DNA from: an uncultured Oscillospiraceae bacterium
GTDB lineage: Bacteria; Bacillota; Clostridia; Oscillospirales; Acutalibacteraceae
NCBI GenBank assembly: GCA_905198295.1
Contig: CAJKBW010000018.1
Coordinates: 1-38,610 of the forward strand
DNA length: 38,610 bases
Reading direction: 5' to 3'
The notes beneath the pieces are model-generated. The model was not told the origin of the DNA and made no database searches. It was given only the letters and a program-made list of their open reading frames with translations. The translations under genes were made by a program, and so were the position numbers. Below, one piece after another: positions 1-7,390 of the stretch (within the stretch, counting starts at the first letter, position 1; the number at the start of each line of letters is the position of its first letter).

Positions 1-13
1 AAAGCAATTTTTG

Positions 14-41
14 CGTCCTTTTGTTTGCTGACAAAAGGACG
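14..41. repeat. Short perfect inverted repeat near the left edge
   Basis: Two 11-nt arms, CGTCCTTTTGT (14-24) and its exact complement (31-41), are separated by a 6-nt loop. No T-run follows on either strand, so it does not look like an intrinsic terminator. The rest of 42-142 shows no gene or clear signal. Confidence 0.5.
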
Positions 42-142
42 TGGCTGCCCGGTATTCGGCAAAAGGGTGCTGACGATGCGCCGGCAGACAAACTATCAAA
101 TATTTTTAGCTGTCACCGCGTTTCGCCGGGGATAAAACTAAA

Positions 143-196
143 TTTTACATCCATTTAAATGTAAAAAATTGACAATTTATAACTACGTGTTATATT
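143..196 (+). promoter_or_regulatory. Promoter with operator-like inverted repeat
   Basis: TTGACA (169-174) and TATATT (191-196) are 16 nt apart and would drive the small gene that starts at 285. Immediately upstream of the -35 lies an AT-rich inverted repeat, TTTTACAT (143-150) and ATGTAAAA (159-166), with an 8-nt spacer. The repeat could be a binding site for a dimeric regulator. The promoter is seen directly; the operator role is inferred. Confidence 0.55.
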
Positions 197-284
197 TTCT
201 AAATGTAGCGTACTACTTTTCCTTATCCACAGCCGATCGATCTGACATTTTTCGTTAAAATCGAGTGTAAAAGGAGAACAAAAA

Positions 285-512
285 ATGATCGACGCGTTGT
301 TTCATACTTTTTATGACTGCATGATGACTCAGGAAGAGATTCGCAGTCAAAACCACATGTGTGATGCCTTTACAACAGTCGCAGAAGAACACCTGTCCCG
401 AAAAGACTATTTTGCTTTTGAAGACAAAGTACTGGCTTACACCAGTGCGGTTGAAAAATGTGCCTTCAAAAAAGGTTTTCAGTTGGCTGTGGCACTCTTC
501 ACCGCAAAATAG
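285..512 (+). CDS. Small helical protein of unknown function (75 aa)
   Basis: The 75-residue frame starts with ATG and has a good ribosome site (AAAGGAG, about 8 nt upstream) and its own promoter. It is predicted to be mostly alpha-helical and soluble. The C-terminal pattern FKKGFQLAVALF resembles the F-x-x-GF-x-LA ending of short clostridial proteins of the DUF6809 type, several of which sit near mobile elements. A second protein in this window (25974-26258, minus) ends in a related pattern, YFADGFRLASQIM. Family membership is a recollection from the pattern and not a search result. No function can be given. Confidence 0.6.
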   Translation: MIDALFHTFYDCMMTQEEIRSQNHMCDAFTTVAEEHLSRKDYFAFEDKVLAYTSAVEKCAFKKGFQLAVALFTAK

Positions 513-571
513 CGTATAATCCGGCGTCCCGCCCGGCATACTAACGCCGAATGCCAAGCGAAAGGACGCCG

Positions 572-1447
572 ATGCTTATGAACACCTCCGCTTTTGCTGT
601 CACCGGCCCGGGACAATTCCACATCCGCACCTTCGACACCGCACAGACCGGCGGCTGGCGGGACAAAAAACAGGCCGAAGAACAGCTGCGCCGCAACGTC
701 AAACGCATGGCCGCCCTTCAGGACCGGTTTTATGCACAGGACCGCGAAGCGCTGCTGCTGATCTTTCAGGCGATGGACTCCGCCGGCAAAGACGGAGCAA
801 TCAAGCATGTGATGAGCGGCCTGAACCCGCAGGGGGTACAGGTCAGCAGCTTCAAGCAGCCGTCCGCCGAGGATCTCGAGCACGATTACCTTTGGCGGGT
901 CAATCGCCGTCTGCCGGAGCGCGGCAACATCGGGATCTTTAACCGTTCTTATTACGAAGAGGTACTCGTCGCCCGGGTGCATGACCTGCCGTTTGCCCAA
1001 AAGCTGCCCGCACGTTGTCTCGACGACGGCCTGTGGGAACGCCGCTACCGCCAGCTGCGGGACTACGAGCGTTACCTGACCGAAAACGGCACCACCGTCA
1101 TCAAATTTTTTCTGCACATCTCCAAAGAGGAACAGCGCAGGCGCTTTCTCGCCCGTATCGAGGATAAGGCGAAAAACTGGAAGTTTTCCGCCTCCGACAT
1201 CGCGGAGCGCGCCCACTGGGACGCCTACATGCGCGCCTATCAGCAGGCCATCGACGCCACCGCAGTTCCCGACGCCCCCTGGTATGTGATCCCGGCGGAC
1301 AAAAAATGGTTTGCCCGGCTGCTGATTTCCGAAATCGTTGCCGACGCCCTCGAACGGCTCGGCCCCGCCTATCCTCAGGTGGACGCCGATAAGAAAAAAG
1401 CCCTTGCCCGCTGCCGGCAGGAGCTTCTGGAAGAAGAGGAAAGCTGA
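572..1447 (+). CDS. ppk2: PPK2-family polyphosphate kinase
   Basis: This cytosolic enzyme moves phosphate between polyphosphate and nucleotides. The 291-residue length suits a single-domain PPK2. The Walker A-type loop with the AGKDG motif is around residues 71-75 (Lys73), followed by the family-typical HVMSGLNPQG segment. A Walker B-type stretch, IGIFNRSYYEEVLVARV, follows, and the C-terminal half contains the KNWKFSASD lid region. I chose ATG 572 because AAAGGA lies 5 nt upstream; an in-frame ATG at 551 has no ribosome site. A good -10 box (TATAAT, 515-520) precedes it but the -35 is poor. Whether it favours ADP or GDP, and in which direction it works, cannot be read from the sequence. The gene appears to be monocistronic and ends at a strong terminator. 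Confidence 0.93.
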   Translation: MLMNTSAFAVTGPGQFHIRTFDTAQTGGWRDKKQAEEQLRRNVKRMAALQDRFYAQDREALLLIFQAMDSAGKDGAIKHVMSGLNPQGVQVSSFKQPSAEDLEHDYLWRVNRRLPERGNIGIFNRSYYEEVLVARVHDLPFAQKLPARCLDDGLWERRYRQLRDYERYLTENGTTVIKFFLHISKEEQRRRFLARIEDKAKNWKFSASDIAERAHWDAYMRAYQQAIDATAVPDAPWYVIPADKKWFARLLISEIVADALERLGPAYPQVDADKKKALARCRQELLEEEES

Positions 1448-1479
1448 AAAAGCCTCCCCGGATGGGAGGCTTTTTCAGC
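1443..1479. terminator. Bidirectional intrinsic terminator
   Basis: A 16-bp arm with A5/T5 flanks encloses a short loop at 1459-1463. It lies between the convergent ppk2 and holin-like genes and can end transcription from both sides. Confidence 0.9.
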
Positions 1480-1484
1480 ACAGT

Positions 1485-1811
1485 TCAGGCATCCGCCTGC
1501 TCCGCTGTCTGTTCCGGCGATTTCTGCCCGCGCAGCCGGCCGATCAGGTCGCTGACAAAATTCGCGCCCCGGCTGGCAAAAATGCCGGTGAGCACCATGC
1601 CGATCCCCGGCACGCTGAACGGAACGCCCAAAGCGGCATACATATCCGCATTCGCCAGCACGCACAGCACGATGGAGATCACCATCGCACACAGCTGCAT
1701 GACAGCGCATTTATAGCACTTATCGGTAAACGCTTTGATAATGCTTTTGGTGTATTCGATCAGCGCCTCCACGGTTACAGCCAGCATCAGTACCAGCACC
1801 AGCTTATCCAC
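1485..1811 (-). CDS. Holin-like small membrane protein
   Basis: The 108-residue protein has two clear hydrophobic segments: residues 4-17, and a longer one around 36-54 (LCAMVISIVLCVLANADMY). An amphipathic stretch with PGIGMVLTGIFASRGANFVSDL follows, then a charged C-terminus. This layout and the RGxNFVSDL motif resemble clostridial phage-type holins. The start is GTG at 1811 with AAGGGGG about 8 nt upstream. It overlaps the end of the upstream small gene (1787-1993) by 25 nt, which suggests translational coupling. Lytic activity is not shown, and no endolysin gene is adjacent. It could also be a domesticated membrane protein of unknown role. Confidence 0.7.
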   Translation of the reverse strand: MDKLVLVLMLAVTVEALIEYTKSIIKAFTDKCYKCAVMQLCAMVISIVLCVLANADMYAALGVPFSVPGIGMVLTGIFASRGANFVSDLIGRLRGQKSPEQTAEQADA

Positions 1812-1993
1812 ACGATCATCCCCCTTCTACCCGGTCTGGCGGAACCGAAAAGGTTCCTTTCCAGTGTATGTCCGCGGCAGCAATCCGGCCCCATTTCTCC
1901 AGAAAGCCGGCTCGCCTCGTGCACTTTTTCGCGTTTGGTCAATATGGCATTGTACTTCTCTTCAACCGACTGGCCGAGACAGGTGAACTCCAT
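1787..1993 (-). CDS. Small protein upstream of the holin-like gene
   Basis: The 68-residue frame begins with ATG preceded by GAGGAG with 7-nt spacing, a strong ribosome site. The N-terminal half is charged and probably helical (residues 8-30, EEKYNAILTKREKV). The middle is Cys/Arg-rich (GPDCCRGH). The C-terminal 25 nt overlap the start of the holin-like gene in another frame. I do not recognise a family. The strong ribosome site and coupling make it a credible gene, perhaps a regulatory or leader peptide for its partner. Confidence 0.55.
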   Translation of the reverse strand: MEFTCLGQSVEEKYNAILTKREKVHEASRLSGEMGPDCCRGHTLERNLFGSARPGRRGMIVWISWCWY

Positions 1994-2065
1994 CCGTTTT
2001 CTCCTCTTTCCGTCCCTTTCGCTGCGCGGCCGTTTGACCGATGGCTTACCGCTCCTATTCCGCTG

Positions 2066-2115
2066 TTGCTTTTAATCAACAAACATGGTATACTAAAAAG
2101 CAGGCTCTTTTTAGT
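2066..2115 (+). promoter_or_regulatory. Promoter and putative autoregulatory operator of the XRE gene
   Basis: TTGCTT (2066-2071) and TATACT (2089-2094) are 17 nt apart. A perfect inverted repeat, ACTAAAAA (2092-2099) and TTTTTAGT (2108-2115) with an 8-nt spacer, overlaps the -10 box and start site. This is where a repressor would block transcription, so the downstream XRE protein is the obvious candidate binder (inference). Confidence 0.65.
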
Positions 2116-2219
2116 AGTAGTTATTTTTTCATTGCCTGTTTCTCTTTTATGATGATTTTAGCAAACTATCAAGGCTGACTTCTTTGGAAAACAAAGCCGT
2201 TTTTGGGGAGGAAATCGCG

Positions 2220-2591
2220 ATGTTTTATGATCTGTTCATCGCTCTGTGCCGGGAAAAGGGCATCTGCCCGTCGAGGGCGGTAGAGGCCATCGGCATGAAC
2301 CGTGCAAGCGCGGTCAAATGGAAAAACGGGACGGTGCCTGGCGGCGCGACGCTGCACAAGCTGGCGGAGTATTTCGGGGTGTCGGTGGATTATCTGCTGG
2401 GCAATGAAACAGCGGCGGATGACCGCGGCGAAGTCGTACGGTTGGATGCGGACAGCCTGGAAATCCTGCACGCCGTGCGGGAGAGGCCGGACATGAAGAT
2501 CCTCTTCTCGGTTTCCAAAAATGTGACGCCGGAGGATCTGGCCAAGGCAATCCGCATCGTGGAGGCTCTCAAGGAGTCAGATGAAGGTTGA
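2220..2591 (+). CDS. XRE-family helix-turn-helix repressor
   Basis: This is a 123-residue cytosolic DNA-binding regulator. Residues 1-58 form a Cro/C1-type HTH: MFYDLFIALCREKG, then the recognition region AIGMNRASAVKWKNGT, then the highly typical LHKLAEYFGVSVDYLLG. The C-terminal half (residues 60-123) is an acidic helical region probably used for dimerisation or sensing. ATG 2220 is chosen because GGGGAGG lies 8 nt upstream; an upstream in-frame TTG at 2184 has no comparable site. The gene is divergent from the holin-like pair and has an inverted repeat over its own promoter, which suggests autorepression and possibly control of the divergent pair. Such repressors are common in clostridial prophages and islands. 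Confidence 0.88.
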   Translation: MFYDLFIALCREKGICPSRAVEAIGMNRASAVKWKNGTVPGGATLHKLAEYFGVSVDYLLGNETAADDRGEVVRLDADSLEILHAVRERPDMKILFSVSKNVTPEDLAKAIRIVEALKESDEG

Positions 2592-2654
2592 CGGCAAAAA
2601 TTCTCCTGAGCCGACACTTCCCTACGGCCGGAGGATAACCGGTGTTTTTTACAG

Positions 2655-2688
2655 AAAAAGCGTACCCGGACATCCGGGTGCGCTTTTT
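2655..2688 (+). terminator. Intrinsic terminator after the XRE gene
   Basis: The arms AAAAAGCG-t-ACCCGG and CCGGGT-g-CGCTTTTT flank a 4-nt loop and end in five T. The hairpin sits 60 nt after the XRE stop codon. Confidence 0.88.
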
Positions 2689-2751
2689 GTTTTGCCGTAT
2701 TGGCATATAGCCAAAATCACCATTTTAGAATATTTGTGATACAAATTTCTA

Positions 2752-2779
2752 TTGACCGCGCCGACCATATTGTTACAAT
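2752..2779 (+). promoter_or_regulatory. Promoter of the beta-helix lipoprotein gene
   Basis: TTGACC (2752-2757) and TACAAT (2774-2779) are 16 nt apart. The start site would lie near 2786, giving a leader of about 240 nt before the lipoprotein ATG. Confidence 0.6.
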
Positions 2780-2784
2780 AAATT

Positions 2785-3023
2785 TACGGGAGGCACCGGA
2801 TCAAAGCGGCAGACGCTTTCCTGTGCGAAGAAAAGTGCATCTTGGCCCGTTTTCCCCCTTTCCTCCCGCGATTTTTATTCCCGCCGGGTGCAGGACGCCG
2901 CCCGGTTATCTGTCCGGCATCGTCAGGTAAATGCCGGACGAGGCGGTAAACACGGCGGTGCCGCCTGACAGGAAAAACCACTGTACATAAGGCTGATCAT
3001 GCCTTACGAAAGGATCGGTAACC
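2785..3023 (+). other. Long structured untranslated leader
   Basis: I see no credible gene between the terminator at 2688 and the ATG at 3024. The leader contains a 9-bp hairpin (GTCCGGCAT 2912-2920 with ATGCCGGAC 2931-2939) and a second possible stem around 2941-2966 (AGGCGG with CCGCCT). Neither is followed by a T-run. The structure may stabilise or regulate the transcript; I do not recognise a known riboswitch. Confidence 0.4.
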
Positions 3024-4871
3024 ATGAAAAAAGCATTAGCCTGCCTGCTCGCGGCGCTGCTGGTCTGCTGCTGTCTGTCCGGCTGCAACGGAAAGCCGGA
3101 CGACCCCTCCGCTTCCGCGTCGTCCCCGGTGGACTCCGCATCCTCTGCGGAACCCGGCGGGCCGGAGGATCCTTCTTCCGGAACGGGCACACCGGGCGTG
3201 CCGGGAGAGCCGGATTCCCCCAGCGATACCCCGCAAACGCCCAATTCGCCGGACACCTCCTCCGCTCCCAACCCATCGGTTCCGGACAATTCCTCTAATC
3301 CCCCTTCCCCCTCCAGTCCCGAGGCTTCCTCCCCGTCTGTCCCTGCTCCCGCCTTTGCGTTCAGCGCCGTAACTTATCCGGCTGACGCGGTCAAAACCCT
3401 GGCTGACCGCGGAATAAGTCAGACGGATTTTCTGCGCCGCGCAAGCGGCGGCTCTTATACCGGAAATGCCGGGTATTCGGGTTCCGGCATCATCCTTTCT
3501 CCATACTTTACGGTATCCATATCCGGCCGGGCAGTCCCGGCATACGGTACACTGACCTTTATCGGCAGCAGCCAGAGCGGGGCCATCCATTCCTATTCCA
3601 TGATCAACGTCAACCGTGACACTTTTTCCCTGTCGGTCGAGCTGACCGCCAGCGGATTTACCCCCGCCAAGGCCGTTGTATTGCCCGCCTCACTCGGTGT
3701 GACGCCGCGGGTACAGGGTGGTAAAACATCGGCCACCATAACCACCTGCGGCACTTACACCTTCCTGTTCAACGACGGGGATCAGGAACACGCCTATACC
3801 CTGTTTGTCCGCAGGCAGACCGATGAGGATGCCGAAATCCGCCAATATCAGCAGCAGTACGGTGCCAGCAAAGTAAAGGTTTTTGAACCGGGCGTCCATT
3901 ATGTGGACAATCTGAGCATCCCGTCAGACGATTATACGATCTACCTGAAAGCCGGCGCTCTGCTGATTGCCAATCACAAATACGATATCGATTCGGATGC
4001 CGACAATTCTTCCCACAGGGAATCGGGCTCTATTTTCGGTAACCGCCATCCGTTCATTTCCTGCCAGAGCAAAAAAAATATCCGCGTCATTGGGCAGGGC
4101 ACCATCGATCTCTCTCAGCTCGACTGGCATGAGCGCAATGGCATTGTATTTATGTACACACGGCAGGTCACCATAAGCGGGATTACGCTGGTCAACTGCC
4201 CCGAATGGTCACTGCTCCAATACCGGTGCACCAACGTCAACATCGACCAGGTAGCTGTCTTCGGCTACAAAACCAACAGCGACGGCTTTGCCATCGCCAA
4301 TTCCCAGACGGTGCGGGTAACCAACTGCTTTGCCCGCAGCGGCGACGATCTGTTTGAGGTGAAAACCCTCGGCGGCGATGCGCAGGCGATCTGCAAGGAT
4401 GTGATCTTCGACAACTGCATCGCCTGGAATGGCAAGGCTCGCTGCTTTGGGATCACCGGCGAAGTAAACAAGGATATCTCGGACATCACCTTCCGCAACA
4501 GCGCCATCCTTTACCGGGACGCCACCTGGGACAATGACCGCATCGGCGGCCTGGTTATCATACCGGAGCAGGGCGGCGGCAATATCCGGAACGTCACCTT
4601 TGAAAATATCGAAATCTACCGGGATACCGGCCGGGCCATAAACGTGACCGTTTACAGCCCCGCCGTCACCAACTGCACAATCGAAGGGGTGGTTTTCCGC
4701 AACATCACCTGTTCATCCGGCATGCTGTCGCAGCTGAAGAGCGGCAGCGGTTCGGGCAACCGCATTGCCGTCTCCTTCCAGAACGTAGTGGTCAACGGCA
4801 CCCGGGTGACAACAGCAAACAGCTCGTCCTATCTCACAAAGGACGCCAACAGCAGCCTGACCATATCCTGA
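3024..4871 (+). CDS. Lipoprotein with GH28-like right-handed beta-helix
   Basis: This is a 615-residue exported protein. Residues 1-21 are a lipoprotein signal ending in the lipobox LSGC (Cys21). Residues 22-110 are a Ser/Pro/Gly-rich linker of the cell-wall-spanning type. About 115-275 look like a beta-sandwich ending in YTLFVRRQ, as seen ahead of dextranase- and polygalacturonase-type helices. From about 285 runs a parallel beta-helix with repeated V-x-N/I-x-N coils. GH28-type active-site motifs are partly kept: N418-S-D420-G and G440-D441-D442. The usual G-H-G is replaced by G476-I-T-G and the usual R-I-K by D-R-I-G. It probably binds or cleaves an acidic or dextran-like polysaccharide at the cell surface. 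The missing His leaves catalysis uncertain. AAAGGA precedes the ATG. Confidence 0.8.
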   Translation: MKKALACLLAALLVCCCLSGCNGKPDDPSASASSPVDSASSAEPGGPEDPSSGTGTPGVPGEPDSPSDTPQTPNSPDTSSAPNPSVPDNSSNPPSPSSPEASSPSVPAPAFAFSAVTYPADAVKTLADRGISQTDFLRRASGGSYTGNAGYSGSGIILSPYFTVSISGRAVPAYGTLTFIGSSQSGAIHSYSMINVNRDTFSLSVELTASGFTPAKAVVLPASLGVTPRVQGGKTSATITTCGTYTFLFNDGDQEHAYTLFVRRQTDEDAEIRQYQQQYGASKVKVFEPGVHYVDNLSIPSDDYTIYLKAGALLIANHKYDIDSDADNSSHRESGSIFGNRHPFISCQSKKNIRVIGQGTIDLSQLDWHERNGIVFMYTRQVTISGITLVNCPEWSLLQYRCTNVNIDQVAVFGYKTNSDGFAIANSQTVRVTNCFARSGDDLFEVKTLGGDAQAICKDVIFDNCIAWNGKARCFGITGEVNKDISDITFRNSAILYRDATWDNDRIGGLVIIPEQGGGNIRNVTFENIEIYRDTGRAINVTVYSPAVTNCTIEGVVFRNITCSSGMLSQLKSGSGSGNRIAVSFQNVVVNGTRVTTANSSSYLTKDANSSLTIS

Positions 4872-4887
4872 GCCTCCCTGCATATCA

Positions 4888-4928
4888 AAGAAACCGCGCG
4901 CCCAGCTTTGCTGGGCGCGCGGTTTCTT
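4888..4928. terminator. Bidirectional terminator between lipoprotein gene and glnN
   Basis: A 19-bp GC-rich arm (with CGCGCGCCCAGC) and a 3-nt loop is flanked by AAGAAA and TTTCTT. It serves the two convergent genes. Confidence 0.85.
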
Positions 4929-4938
4929 GTGCTGCCGG

Positions 4939-7053
4939 TCAGACACCGTACAGCAGATCTGCATAGGTCGGGAACGGCCAGGCCTCCCCAGCCGTCAGGC
5001 TTTCCGCCTCGTCGGCCGCTGCGCGGACAGCCGACATATCGGTGAGCACCGTATCTTTATAGAACAGAGCCTGTTCGGCAGCATCGCCGCGCGTTTCAGC
5101 ACCGGCGAGATCTTCCTGGAGCTGCTCCACCGCATGATAAAGCGTACCCGCACAGGCGGACAGCTTTTTGGCGGTGCCCTCCTCGTAGTCGCAGGCGATA
5201 TCCGGGGAAAGCCTCTTCTTTTCCAGCGCAGAGGCGGTCAGCTCCCGCGTATACGCTGTGACCGCCGGCAGAATCTGCCGCCGCGCCATATCGGTCATAG
5301 TCAGCGCCTCAATCCGCAGTTTTTTCGCGTAGTTCTCCATCAGGATTTCATAACGCGAATGCAGCTCGGCTTCGGTGAAAATCCCATGCCGGGTGAACAG
5401 CTTCACGTTCTTGTCAGCGACAAAATACGGCAGGGCGTCGGCGGTGGTGCGCAGATTGAGCAGCCCGCGGCGCTGCGCCTCCTCCACCCATTCCGGCGCG
5501 TAGTTGTTGCCGTTGAAGATGATCCGCTTATGTTCGGCAATCGTGGCCCGGATCAGCTCCTGCAAAGTGGCTCCGAAATCCTCCGCCTGCTCGAGCACAT
5601 CCGCGAAAACAGACAGTTCCTCGGCCACGATGGTGTTGAGGATGATATTCGGCCCAGCGATGGACAGGTCAGAGCCGAGCATCCGGAATTCAAACTTGTT
5701 GCCGGTGAAGGCAAACGGCGAGGTGCGGTTGCGGTCGGTGGTGTCCTTGGGAAACCGCGGCAGGATATGCACCCCGACCTTCATGACCTCCTTGTCCTTC
5801 TGGCTGTACGCCGTGCCGGTCTCGATCGCCTGAAGGATCCCGGTGAGGTCGTCCCCCAGAAACATGGACACGATGGCCGGCGGCGCTTCGTTCGCGCCGA
5901 GCCGGTGGTCGTTGCCCGCACTCGCTACCGATACCCGCAGCAGATCCTGATATTCGTCCACCGCTTTGATAACCGCTGTTAAGAATAACAAGAACTGTGC
6001 ATTTTCCTGTGGGGAATCCCCCGGCTCGAGCAGGTTGACGCCGGTATTGGTGGAAATCGACCAGTTGTTGTGCTTACCGCTGCCGTTGATTCCCTCGAAC
6101 GGCTTTTCGTGCAGCAGGCAGGCGAGTCCGTGCCGCTGGGCGACCTTCTTCATCGTTTCCATGGTCAGCTGGTTGTGGTCGGTGCCCATGTTGGTATCGG
6201 TAAACACCGGCGCCAGCTCATGCTGCGCGGGTGCCACCTCGTTGTGCTTGGTCTTGGCAAAGATACCCAGCTTCCACAGCTCGCTGTCGAGATCTGCCAT
6301 AAACGCGGCCACGCGCGGCTTGATGGTGCCGAAATAATGATCCTCCAGCTCCTGCCCCTTGGGCGGTCTGGCGCCGAACAGCGTGCGTCCGCAGAGCATC
6401 AGGTCCTCCCGCTGTCGGTACAGCTTTTCGTCCACCAGAAAATATTCCTGCTCCGGGCCGACCGTCGTGCTCACGCGGGTGACCTCGGTATTGCCGAACA
6501 GCCGCAGAATCCGCAGCGCCTGCTTATTGATGACCTCCATTGACCGCAGCAGCGGGGTCTTTTTATCCAGCGCTTCGCCGCCGTAGGAGCAGAACACTGT
6601 CGGGATGCACAACGTATTATCCTTAATAAAGGCATACGAGGAGGGATCCCACGCCGTATAGCCCCGCGCCTCAAAGGTGGCGCGCAGGCCGCCGGACGGA
6701 AAACTGGAGGCATCCGGCTCGCCCTTGACCAGCTCCTTGCCGCTGAATTCCATGATCACCGCGCTTTTGCCGTCCGGCGAAATGAAGCTGTCGTGCTTTT
6801 CCGCCGTGACGCCGGTCATCGGCTGGAACCAGTGGGTGAAGTGGGTCGCCCCCTTCTCCACCGCCCAGTCCTTCATCGCGTTCGCCACCACGCCGGCGAT
6901 GTCCGGATCAAGGTGCTTGCCCAGCTCCATCGTCCTTTTCAGCGCCTTATACGTCTCCTTGGGCAGCCGCTCCCGCATCACACGGTCATTGAACACCATG
7001 CTGCCGAACAGCTCGGGGATTTTCTCCGCCGCCATGCCGCGTTCTTCCGTCAT
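4939..7053 (-). CDS. glnN: Type III glutamine synthetase (GSIII)
   Basis: This enzyme makes glutamine from glutamate, ammonium and ATP in the cytosol. At 704 residues it has GSIII length rather than GSI (about 450). The N-terminus has the GSIII signature KIPELFGSMVFND (residues 11-23). The central catalytic part contains the EQEYFLVDE strand and the diagnostic KHNEVAPAQHELAPVF. The GINGSGKHNNWS segment corresponds to the glutamate/ATP site. A helical C-terminal extension ends the protein. ATG 7053 has GGAGG/AAAGGAG upstream; an in-frame ATG six codons later lacks a good site. It is transcribed alone, divergent from the glutamate synthase operon. A consensus promoter and a terminator-containing leader (7095-7173) point to attenuation control. 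Confidence 0.97.
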   Translation of the reverse strand: MTEERGMAAEKIPELFGSMVFNDRVMRERLPKETYKALKRTMELGKHLDPDIAGVVANAMKDWAVEKGATHFTHWFQPMTGVTAEKHDSFISPDGKSAVIMEFSGKELVKGEPDASSFPSGGLRATFEARGYTAWDPSSYAFIKDNTLCIPTVFCSYGGEALDKKTPLLRSMEVINKQALRILRLFGNTEVTRVSTTVGPEQEYFLVDEKLYRQREDLMLCGRTLFGARPPKGQELEDHYFGTIKPRVAAFMADLDSELWKLGIFAKTKHNEVAPAQHELAPVFTDTNMGTDHNQLTMETMKKVAQRHGLACLLHEKPFEGINGSGKHNNWSISTNTGVNLLEPGDSPQENAQFLLFLTAVIKAVDEYQDLLRVSVASAGNDHRLGANEAPPAIVSMFLGDDLTGILQAIETGTAYSQKDKEVMKVGVHILPRFPKDTTDRNRTSPFAFTGNKFEFRMLGSDLSIAGPNIILNTIVAEELSVFADVLEQAEDFGATLQELIRATIAEHKRIIFNGNNYAPEWVEEAQRRGLLNLRTTADALPYFVADKNVKLFTRHGIFTEAELHSRYEILMENYAKKLRIEALTMTDMARRQILPAVTAYTRELTASALEKKRLSPDIACDYEEGTAKKLSACAGTLYHAVEQLQEDLAGAETRGDAAEQALFYKDTVLTDMSAVRAAADEAESLTAGEAWPFPTYADLLYGV

Positions 7054-7094
7054 GCTTAACCGCTCCTTTCCTCCGCCCCCGCCGATACGGGGAC

Positions 7095-7133
7095 AAAAAA
7101 GGCGCCGCGGAAAACTCCGCAGCGCCTTTGCTG
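7095..7133 (-). promoter_or_regulatory. Attenuator in the glnN leader with AAAGGC hexaloop
   Basis: Read on the minus strand, the leader starts with a hairpin CAGC-[AAAGGC]-GCTG (7133 down to 7120) that has a six-base loop. It overlaps the 5' arm of an intrinsic terminator (7129 down to 7098; arms GGCGCxGCGGA and complement, 4-nt loop) followed by six T (plus-strand A run 7095-7100). The two folds are mutually exclusive. The loop has A at position 1 and G at position 4, as in ANTAR target hairpins. ANTAR control is inferred; the terminator is directly visible. Confidence 0.75.
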
Positions 7134-7144
7134 TTTACATTCGC

Positions 7145-7173
7145 ATTATACGCCCTCCACGCGCACTTGTCAA
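7145..7173 (-). promoter_or_regulatory. glnN promoter
   Basis: On the minus strand a perfect TTGACA (7173-7168) and TATAAT (7150-7145) are 17 nt apart. Transcription would start a few bases ahead of the hexaloop hairpin. Confidence 0.9.
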
Positions 7174-7262
7174 CCCTATTTTTGCAAGTTTTTTTGAAAA
7201 CATTTCAATTTCTACTTATAAAACCACTGAAAAAGCGTTTTTATCTTTTTTTATGAAATATA

Positions 7263-7291
7263 TTGACTTTGATCCTGCACCGTGCTATACT
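7263..7291 (+). promoter_or_regulatory. Promoter of the glutamate synthase operon
   Basis: TTGACT (7263-7268) and TATACT (7286-7291) are 17 nt apart, with A/T tracts upstream that could act as an UP element. It is back to back with the glnN promoter about 90 bp away. Confidence 0.88.
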
Positions 7292-7301
7292 ATCAAGAAG
7301 A

Positions 7302-7372
7302 GAACAAAGGTGTTCGCTGAAGAGCCTTGCGGAGCGTTTTTCCGGGGAGGTTTTGCAGCGGACACCTTTTTT
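7302..7372 (+). promoter_or_regulatory. Attenuator in the glutamate synthase leader with AAAGGT hexaloop
   Basis: GAAC-[AAAGGT]-GTTC (7302-7315) forms a six-base-loop hairpin just after the predicted start site. The loop and 3' arm are also the 5' arm of a terminator: 7306-7319 pairs with 7356-7369 over 14 bp (one U-G), followed by T-run 7367-7372. The loop has A at position 1 and G at position 4. The 36-nt terminator loop contains a further possible hairpin (CGGA/TCCG, 7330-7344), but I could not identify a second canonical hexaloop. Conditional read-through controlled by the ANTAR protein at 12163 is the likely use (inference). Confidence 0.75.
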
Positions 7373-7390
7373 GCAGAGGGGGCAAGCGTC

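Noticed and set aside
7320..7355. A second hexaloop hairpin inside the glutamate synthase leader
   Set aside because: The best fold (CGGA/TCCG) has a seven-base loop and does not match the A1/G4 pattern, so the canonical dual-hairpin ANTAR target could not be demonstrated.
6677..7390. Upstream extension of the amidotransferase subunit
   Set aside because: The extension would run through the glnN start, both promoters and the attenuator; the ribosome site and family start support ATG 7391.
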